Below are positions 5,727-9,615 of a DNA stretch of 9,615 nt, piece by piece (positions within the stretch are counted from its first letter, which is position 1; the number at the start of each line of letters is the position of its first letter). This DNA comes from CAYHPY01 sp964358485 (GTDB lineage: Bacteria; Elusimicrobiota; Elusimicrobia; UBA1565; UBA9628): contig CAYHPY010000129.1 in the NCBI GenBank assembly GCA_964358485.1, forward strand, positions 1-9,615, given 5' to 3'. Both the position numbers and the translations under genes were made by a program. The notes beneath the pieces were generated by a model that was not told the origin of the DNA, did no database searches, and saw only the letters and a list, made by a program, of their open reading frames with translations.

Positions 5727-6887
5727 ATGCGAACGATCCTGTGGACCGCTTCGGTGGCGGCGGCGCTGTTGCTTCACGGGGCGCTTTCTCCGGCCGTCGG
5801 GCAGCCGCCCCCGCCCGGCGGCGGAGGTGGGGGCGCCCCGCCTTCGCCTTCCGGCGGCGGAGGCTCGTCAGGGGGTTCGCCGCAAAGCGTACCCGGTCCC
5901 TCCGGGGGGTCCGGAAAAGCTCCGGAGGCCCCTTATGTCGGGGAAGCGGGGGGTTCCTGGGGTTCTCTCCGCTCGCAAGGCGCCCAAGGGGACTCTTCAC
6001 GCCGGGAGGATGCTTCCGGCGTGGGAGGGGACACCTACCAGCCCCCGCCTGCGCCGCAGGTTCCCCGCGAGGACGAGAGCCAATCGGATGAGGCGCGACC
6101 GACCACGGACGCCGACGCTTCCGGCAGCTACCGGAGTCTCCGCTATCAGGAAAAAAAGGCTTCCACCAAAAAAGCCATCGAGCGCAAGCCGCTCCCCGAG
6201 CTCGAGGATGAAGAACCGGTTCCCATGTCCTTGGCCGACGCCAAGCTCAATTTCGAGACCGTGGTTCAAATTTATCTCGCCCAAAAATCCGTTGACGGAA
6301 TCCTGAAGGTGCCGGCCGGAACCACGGGCCGGCTGATCCCGGTTAAAACCGGGGCCGTGGATTCCAATTCCGTGGCGTTCTCGGGCCAGGGACGCTACAC
6401 GGGACTGGTCACGGGGACCGACCTCCGTTCCGGCCGCCCGGTCCTGCTGGAGGCCACCGCGAACATGGCCTCCACCTCCTGGAACGTCGAGGAAATCCGC
6501 CTGCTCCCCGGCGCGGCGGCGCCTTCGGCTCAAACGATCCGCGCTCGAAGCCTCTACGCTTTGGCCGTCCGCCGCCATGTCCGAGGGATCGTCGCCGCCA
6601 GCAAGGGAGTCTTTTCGCTCAAGGACGACGTCCTTAAGAAGCGCTGGGTCTTGAAGCTCAAGCGCATCCACCAAAACCGCCTGGTGTCCCTGGGCCAAGG
6701 GCGTTATTTCACCTGCGTCGAATTCTCGGAAACGGAAGGCGACGAGGTCGTCGACGCGGACATCTACGCGGCCGAGGGCAAGGACGGCTGGAAGGTGGAG
6801 CGGACCCTCATCCACGCCGTCGACGGGGTCGCGCGCTTCGCCTACGACGAAAACTACAAGATCGTTCCCGTCTCCAAGAGGAAGTAG
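5727..6887 (+). CDS. Secreted protein with Pro/Gly-rich spacer and duplicated C-terminal domain, function unknown
   Basis: A 386-residue product. Residues 1-25 form a signal peptide (MRTILWTASVAAALLLHGA, cleavage likely after Ala or Gly near 23-25). Residues 26-165 are low-complexity Pro/Gly/Ser/charged sequence containing two copies of a short motif, GSWGSLRSQ (76-84) and GSYRSLRYQ (133-141). Two related domains of about 88 residues follow: 174-261 and 279-366. Each has a V-x-GI[LV] start, a central GQGRY (220-224 and 323-327), then a run of beta strands ending in W-[NK]-VE. No catalytic motif is seen and I do not recognise the family. There is no Shine-Dalgarno; a TTG one codon upstream (5724) lies inside the terminator T-tract. 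The gene ends 12 bases before the 3' end of the convergent tRNA gene. Confidence 0.75.
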   Translation: MRTILWTASVAAALLLHGALSPAVGQPPPPGGGGGGAPPSPSGGGGSSGGSPQSVPGPSGGSGKAPEAPYVGEAGGSWGSLRSQGAQGDSSRREDASGVGGDTYQPPPAPQVPREDESQSDEARPTTDADASGSYRSLRYQEKKASTKKAIERKPLPELEDEEPVPMSLADAKLNFETVVQIYLAQKSVDGILKVPAGTTGRLIPVKTGAVDSNSVAFSGQGRYTGLVTGTDLRSGRPVLLEATANMASTSWNVEEIRLLPGAAAPSAQTIRARSLYALAVRRHVRGIVAASKGVFSLKDDVLKKRWVLKLKRIHQNRLVSLGQGRYFTCVEFSETEGDEVVDADIYAAEGKDGWKVERTLIHAVDGVARFAYDENYKIVPVSKRK

Positions 6888-6899
6888 GGAGGGGGCGGT

Positions 6900-6972
6900 T
6901 CGGGGTACTCGGGGTCGAACCGAGAACCTCCTGGTCCCAAACCAGGCGCTCTGCCAATTGAGCTATACCCCG
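6900..6972 (-). tRNA. tRNA-Pro (anticodon TGG)
   Basis: The minus strand folds into a full cloverleaf: acceptor CGGGGTA/TACCCCG, D-arm GCTC/GAGC, anticodon stem CCTGG/CCAGG with loop TTTGGGA (anticodon TGG), 5-base variable loop AGGTT, T-arm CTCGG/CCGAG with TTCGACC loop, discriminator A. The C1-G72 pair suits bacterial tRNA-Pro. The CCA end is not encoded. It lies 19 bases after the DUF2203 gene on the same strand and may be read from the sdh transcript or from a nearby weak promoter. Confidence 0.96.
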
Positions 6973-6991
6973 TAAACCAAGAATACCTTAT

Positions 6992-7384
6992 TCAGGAGGG
7001 ACGGGTGGGAAGCCGGCGGCGGTTGGAATAGCCGTCCTCGATGCCGTGGTAGTGGGTGATCTTCTTTTCTCCCAACCGCCAGCAGAGGTAGACTTCCTTT
7101 TCCCCCAGCCGGTACGGAAAATCCACCAGGGCCGGGTCCAAACCCTTGGGAAACGCGCCCAGGTTCATGATTTTTTGGAACCACTCGTTGATTCCGCCGG
7201 CCAGAAAATCCAGCTGGCCCTTTTCCAGGGCGATGCGGGCGGTGTCGTCGGAGCCTTCGTTCTCCAACTGTTGAAGGAGCCGGGCCTTGGCCTCGGCCTT
7301 GGGGCGGATTTCCAGGATCGCCGCGAAGATTTTTTCGAGCTCGGGGATGAGCTCTTCGGCCTGGGCCACGCTGAAGTATCTCAT
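6992..7384 (-). CDS. DUF2203 family protein
   Basis: A 130-residue soluble protein with no signal or membrane segment. The N-terminal half is helical (FSVAQAEELIPELEKIF at 4-20, then charged heptad-like helices to about 75). The C-terminal half carries the family signature: LVDFPYRLGEKEVYLCWRLG (86-105) followed by HYHGIEDGYSNRRRL (111-125), with the conserved Cys101-Trp102 and His residues. Biochemical function is unknown; the Cys/His cluster might bind a metal, which is only inference. The ATG at 7384 overlaps the stop of the preceding gene in ATGA (7381-7384) and has no Shine-Dalgarno, so translation is probably coupled. Confidence 0.88.
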   Translation of the reverse strand: MRYFSVAQAEELIPELEKIFAAILEIRPKAEAKARLLQQLENEGSDDTARIALEKGQLDFLAGGINEWFQKIMNLGAFPKGLDPALVDFPYRLGEKEVYLCWRLGEKKITHYHGIEDGYSNRRRLPTRPS

Positions 7385-7761
7385 GAGGGGGCCGTGGGGG
7401 CGGCCGCCGCGGCGGCTTTGCTTCTCTTGCGCGCCTTGCGGCGGCGCTCGGCCTCCCACTCCTGGAGTCGCTTGGAGGTTTCGGGGGAAAGGCGGATTTC
7501 GGCCTGGTCCACCAGTTCCCGGAGGGCCAAAAAGCGGTTGACGGTCCGGCGCCGGTCGGTCTGGCAGCGGACCGTGAGCTCCAGCGGCGGATAGGTCAGG
7601 CGCACGCAGTTGGCGGTCTTATTGATCTTCTGGCCTCCCTTTCCCCCGCCGCGCAGAAATTCCTCGGTGATGGCCGCGGGATTAAGCCCCAGGCGCTTGA
7701 GGCGGGCCAGGACCTCGGCGACCTTCCCGGGGGAAACGTCGAATCTTTCGGAGAGGTTCAC
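7381..7761 (-). CDS. GGQ-domain release factor-like protein (probable ribosome rescue factor)
   Basis: A 126-residue protein with the class I release factor catalytic domain and no codon-recognition domains. The signature RGGGKGGQKINKTANCVRL (37-55) contains Gly42-Gly43-Gln44, whose Gln hydrolyses peptidyl-tRNA in the ribosomal A site. A short N-terminal helix region (1-36) precedes it. The C-terminal tail is strongly basic (RRRKARKRSK, 107-115), as in ArfB/YaeJ and MTRFR-like proteins, where the tail enters the empty mRNA channel of stalled ribosomes. Rescue of non-stop ribosomes is therefore the likely role; canonical RF1/RF2 is excluded by length. The GTG at 7761 is chosen because it overlaps the sdhB stop in GTGA and gives the usual family length; a longer reading into sdhB is rejected. 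Confidence 0.85.
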   Translation of the reverse strand: MNLSERFDVSPGKVAEVLARLKRLGLNPAAITEEFLRGGGKGGQKINKTANCVRLTYPPLELTVRCQTDRRRTVNRFLALRELVDQAEIRLSPETSKRLQEWEAERRRKARKRSKAAAAAAPTAPS

Positions 7762-8515
7762 TCGTCCGAAAGGATCACGGCCCGGACGAACTCCCGGTTG
7801 AGGCGCGCGATGACGGAGAGTTTGATCTCCTTGGGGCAGGCGGCCTCGCACTCGGCCTCGTTGGAGCAGTTGCCGAAACCCTCTTCGTCCATGACCTTGC
7901 GCATCTGGAGCACGCGGCGCTCCCGCTCGGGCTGGCCTTGGGGGAGCAGGGCGTACTGGGAGACCTTGGCGCCCACGAAGAGCATGGCCGCCGCGTTGGG
8001 GCAGGCCGCCACGCAGGCGCCGCAGCCGATGCAGGCCGCCGCGTCCATGGCGGCCTCGGCCTTGGGCTTGGAAACGGGAAGGGCGTTGCCGTCGGGCCCG
8101 CAGCCGGTGCCGACGGACACGTAGCCGCCGGCCGCGATCACCCGATCGAAGGCGGAGCGGTCCACCACCAGGTCCTTGACGGGGGGGAAGGCCTTGGCCC
8201 GGAAAGGTTCCACGGTGATGACGTCCCCGTGGGAGAAGGTCCGCATGTGGAGCTGGCAGGTGGCCGCTCCGCGGTCCGGGCCGTGGGCCTGGCCGTTGAT
8301 CACCAGGCTGCACATGCCGCAGATGCCCTCCCGGCAGTCGGAGTCGAAGGAGATCGGGTCCCGTCCCTCGCGCATGAGCCCCTCGTTGACCACGTCGAGC
8401 ATCTCCAGGAAGGACATGTCCGTGGAAATGCCCTTGGCCTCGTAGGTCTCGAAGCGCCCGGGGGCGGAGGCGTTTTTCTGGCGCCAAACCTTGAGGGTGA
8501 CGGAAATGGTTTGGC

Positions 8516-8519
<4 letters not shown>
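7758..8519 (-). CDS. sdhB: Succinate dehydrogenase/fumarate reductase iron-sulfur subunit
   Basis: A 253-residue subunit that passes electrons from the flavoprotein to the membrane anchor through three iron-sulfur clusters. The [2Fe-2S] ligands are Cys62, Cys67, Cys70 (CREGICGMC) and Cys88. The [4Fe-4S] and [3Fe-4S] motifs are CIGCGACVAACP (163-174) and Cys218, Cys224, Cys228-Pro in CSNEAECEAACP. Overall layout and length fit the Bacillus/Bacteroidetes-type (B-type) enzyme with a single di-heme anchor. The GTG at 8519 is supported by GAGGAG about six bases upstream and by overlap with the sdhA stop in GTGA (8516-8519). An open reading to 8903 in the same frame lies in sdhA and is rejected. 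Confidence 0.96.

Positions 8520-9615
<1,096 letters not shown>

Noticed and set aside
5997..6815. Minus-strand open frame of 272 codons over the duplicated-domain protein
   Set aside because: Lacks a signal, motif or ribosome binding site; the plus strand has a signal peptide and internal domain duplication that explain the region.
6973..6991. Possible promoter (TATTCT) just upstream of tRNA-Pro
   Set aside because: No -35 partner is visible and the tRNA could be processed from the upstream operon transcript; too weak to list.

Overview
High-GC bacterial chromosome segment. The taxon is inferred: the mix of signal-peptide proteins with long Ala/Pro/Ser/Gly-rich low-complexity regions, a free-standing histone-fold protein and a Bacillus/Bacteroidetes-type succinate dehydrogenase fits Elusimicrobiota (Elusimicrobia) best, with Bdellovibrionota-like lineages as the alternative. 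No marker in the window fixes the phylum.

Layout. (1) Bases 1-2577, minus strand: a methionine gamma-lyase-like PLP enzyme followed by a 4-hydroxybutyrate CoA-transferase-family protein cut by the left edge; probably a small amino-acid catabolism/fermentation operon. (2) Bases 2722-3966, plus strand: a secreted or membrane protein of unknown function, starting just after a perfect TATAAT box. (3) Bases 3967-4947: an atypical island of lower GC. It holds one DUF3592-like membrane protein gene flanked by a 9-bp inverted pair GTTATGCAG/CTGCATAAC, several other inverted repeats, and an attC-like stretch downstream. Its geometry resembles a lone integron gene cassette. (4) Bases 4948-5725: a two-gene unit made of a small secreted repeat protein and, 8 bases later, a 64-residue bacterial histone-fold protein, closed by a clear intrinsic terminator. 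(5) Bases 5727-6887: a secreted protein with a Pro/Gly-rich spacer and a duplicated C-terminal domain; its start codon touches the terminator T-tract. (6) Bases 6900-6972, minus: tRNA-Pro(TGG). (7) Bases 6992-9615, minus: sdhA (partial), sdhB, a GGQ release-factor-like ribosome-rescue protein and a DUF2203 protein, joined by three successive 4-base stop/start overlaps.

The strongest observation is the bacterial histone at 5502-5696 and its unexpected operon partner. Second is the candidate integron cassette at 4160-4861, which is suggestive but unproven. The two minus-strand metabolic blocks are ordinary in content, although a ribosome-rescue factor translationally coupled to succinate dehydrogenase is worth noting.
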